Shown here piece by piece: positions 62,323 to 64,000 of a DNA stretch of 64,000 nt. Source of the stretch: CAYREV01 sp964423345 (lineage in GTDB: Bacteria > Bacteroidota > Rhodothermia > Balneolales > Balneolaceae); the NCBI GenBank assembly GCA_964423345.1, contig CAYREV010000007.1, forward strand, positions 30,839 to 94,838, given 5' to 3'. The notes below the pieces were generated by a model, which was not told the DNA's origin, ran no database searches, and was given only the letters and a program-made list of their open reading frames with translations. How positions within the stretch are numbered: the stretch's first letter is position 1; each line of letters starts with the position of its first letter. Position numbers and translations under genes: made by a program.

Positions 62323-62476
62323 AAATCGATTCCGTTTAATCCGTATTCTATAAAAAAGGCTCTGAAGTACTGTTTTAGCACCGTAAAGCCTATTGCCATT
62401 GTGATGGGGCGGAATCTACGAGAGAACTTCCGTCCCGACAGCGGTCGGGATAGGAGCCTGCGAGTTGTGTATAAAA
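62323..62476. other. Gap after rocD
   Basis: No gene is seen. A small inverted repeat TCCCGA-N6-TCGGGA is at 62433-62450, of the kind common in dispersed intergenic elements; no T-run follows. Confidence 0.4.
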
Positions 62477-62510
62477 TAAAAAACGGCCTTCTGATTGCTC
62501 AGAAAGCCGT
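62477..62510 (-). terminator. Terminator of the initiator tRNA gene
   Basis: On the minus strand a 12-bp stem ACGGCTTTCTGA (62510-62499) with TCAGAAGGCCGT (62494-62483), one G-U pair, loop GCAA, then a run of T. It lies 10 bp after the tRNA. Confidence 0.9.
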
Positions 62511-62520
62511 TCTGTCCTAG

Positions 62521-62593
<73 letters not shown>

Positions 62594-62708
62594 ATGAGTC
62601 ATCAAAAATAGGCTTGAATAGGGAGATTGTCAATAGTAAATTTGGAATTCTTTCCGGCGCAGAAAGTTTATATTACCTTAGACAACCAAACAAAATTTAT
62701 CCCCGTTT

Positions 62709-64000
62709 ATGTCCATAAAAACGACCGTCAATCCAGACCAGGTTCACAAAATTCTTGAAAAACATATCCTCGCCGACGGATTGGATATGGTACTGGACCT
62801 GAACAAGAGCGAAGGTGTCTACCTTTTTGACGCCAAATCGGGTGAACGCTATCTGGATTTCTTCACTTTCTTTGCCTCCAACCCGCTGGGCATGAATCAC
62901 CCGCGGCTGGCCAACGATGAATTTATCCGGAAATTGGGCGAAGTGGCGGTCAACAAACCCTCAAACTCGGATGTCTATACCGAGGCGATGGCAGAATTTG
63001 TCGATAACTTTGACCGCGTCGGCATCCCCGACTACATGCCCTACTCCTTTTTTATCTCAGGCGGGGCACTGGCCGTGGAAAATGCCCTCAAGGTGGCTTT
63101 CGACTGGAAAGTGCAGAAGAATTTTGAAAAGGGATACCGCGAGGAGAAAGGGCACAAGGTTCTTCACCTGGAGAAAGCCTTCCACGGACGCTCGGGCTAT
63201 ACCCTTTCACTGACCAACACGCTGCCCAACAAAACAAAGTATTTTCCCAAGTTTGACTGGCCGCGCATCGTGAATCCGGCCGTGAAATATCCGGAAACGG
63301 AAGAGCATGTCCGGGAAGCTGAAGCACTGGAGGCCAAGGCCATCGCCCAGGCCGAGCGCTACTTCGAGATCCATAAGGACGATATAGCCTGTATCATCCT
63401 GGAACCCATTCAGGGGGAAGGGGGCGACAACCATTTTCGCATCGATTTTCACCAGGCCCTGCGCGACCTGGCTGACAAGCATGACGCCCTGCTGATATAC
63501 GACGAGGTACAGACCGGGGTCGGGCTTACCGGGAAGTTCTGGGCGCATGAGCATTATGTGAAACCCGATATCCTGGCATTCGGCAAGAAGGCCCAGGTTT
63601 GCGGAATCCTCTCCAATGATCGGGTAGATGATATCGACACCAACTGTTTTCATGTGTCGTCCCGCATCAACTCAACCTGGGGAGGCAACCTGGTGGATAT
63701 GGTGCGCTTCGGACGTATCCTTGAAGTCATTGAGGAGGATAAACTGGTAGATAATGCAGCGGAAGTCGGAAGTTATCTTCAGGAGAGAATCAAGGGGCTT
63801 TCCGAAGAGTATGAACATATTACCAATGCCCGTGGCAAAGGGCTCTTCTGCGCCATCGACCTGCCCGACACCCATTCGCGCGACGCCGTGGTGGATCAGT
63901 GCATCGAAAACAAGCTTCTGATCCTTTCCTGCGGTGAGCGTACCATCCGTTTCCGTCCCCCGCTGACGGTTCAAAAGGAGCATATCGACGAGGGCATGGA
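62709..64000 (+). CDS. lat: L-lysine 6-transaminase, 3' end beyond the window
   Basis: The frame opens at 62709 and is still open at the window end (430 codons). Residues read like lysine epsilon-aminotransferase: FFTFFASNPLGMNHP near 51-65, FFISGGALAVENALK, LEPIQGEGGDNHFR, IYDEVQTGVGLTGK, and the PLP region FGKKAQVCG (K293/K294). It converts lysine to allysine/piperideine carboxylate. Family length is about 440-450, so only the last few residues should be missing. It lies near rocD and the racemases, supporting a basic-amino-acid catabolic cluster. Confidence 0.92.
   Translation, partial: MSIKTTVNPDQVHKILEKHILADGLDMVLDLNKSEGVYLFDAKSGERYLDFFTFFASNPLGMNHPRLANDEFIRKLGEVAVNKPSNSDVYTEAMAEFVDNFDRVGIPDYMPYSFFISGGALAVENALKVAFDWKVQKNFEKGYREEKGHKVLHLEKAFHGRSGYTLSLTNTLPNKTKYFPKFDWPRIVNPAVKYPETEEHVREAEALEAKAIAQAERYFEIHKDDIACIILEPIQGEGGDNHFRIDFHQALRDLADKHDALLIYDEVQTGVGLTGKFWAHEHYVKPDILAFGKKAQVCGILSNDRVDDIDTNCFHVSSRINSTWGGNLVDMVRFGRILEVIEEDKLVDNAAEVGSYLQERIKGLSEEYEHITNARGKGLFCAIDLPDTHSRDAVVDQCIENKLLILSCGERTIRFRPPLTVQKEHIDEGM

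Overview
The window looks like a chromosome segment of a Balneolota/Rhodothermota-type member of the Bacteroidota-related bacteria. Evidence: two SusC/SusD pairs, two GWxTD lipoproteins, a DUF4159 protein, a TonB-C/TPR lipoprotein, promoters of the TTTG / TAnnTTTG type, and a Rho with a lysine-rich N-terminal insert. No phage, insertion sequence or CRISPR array was seen.

Region 1 (1-14 kb) is a nitrogen-oxide respiration and detoxification island. It holds an Rrf2-type Fe-S regulator, a CopD-like membrane protein, a porin, azurin and copper nitrite reductase NirK. Divergent from nirK is an operon for a membrane-anchored pentaheme cytochrome, a CRTAC1-type propeller protein and a TPR protein. 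Next comes an OsmC-led operon with three small heme-oxidase-like membrane proteins, a remnant of a group III truncated hemoglobin and a CoA-transferase.

Region 2 (14-22 kb) is a stress/redox block: a beta-barrel protein, an atypical receiver protein, two YceI proteins, a tandem universal stress protein, and a PAS histidine kinase with a sigma-54 response regulator. The most notable signal ties regions 1 and 2 together. nirK, the barrel gene, the receiver gene and the yceI operon each have a GG-N10-G(C/T/A) sigma-54-like promoter. Each promoter has a pair of TTGCA-N4-TGCAA dyads centred about 115-125 and 149-156 bp upstream. I infer a sigma-54 regulon, plausibly run by the two-component system encoded at 19.0-21.7 kb.

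Region 3 (22-40 kb) is housekeeping: rpiB, glyA, tatC, an FKBP lipoprotein, alr, a PYROXD2-like oxidoreductase, sppA, an MBL hydrolase, rho, folC, pyrD, a large TPR/TonB-C lipoprotein and pyk.

Region 4 (40-54.4 kb) is a mirror-like outer-membrane island: GWxTD, SusD/SusC (leftward), SusC/SusD (rightward), a lipoprotein, GWxTD.

Region 5 (54.5-64 kb) is a basic-amino-acid/D-amino-acid metabolism cluster. A leftward operon carries an SSS symporter, a GNAT protein, an ornithine-racemase-like enzyme, a signal-less M23 protein, an M20 amidohydrolase and a second alanine-racemase-like enzyme. It is divergent from ornithine transaminase. The initiator tRNA and a lysine 6-transaminase (cut by the window end) follow.
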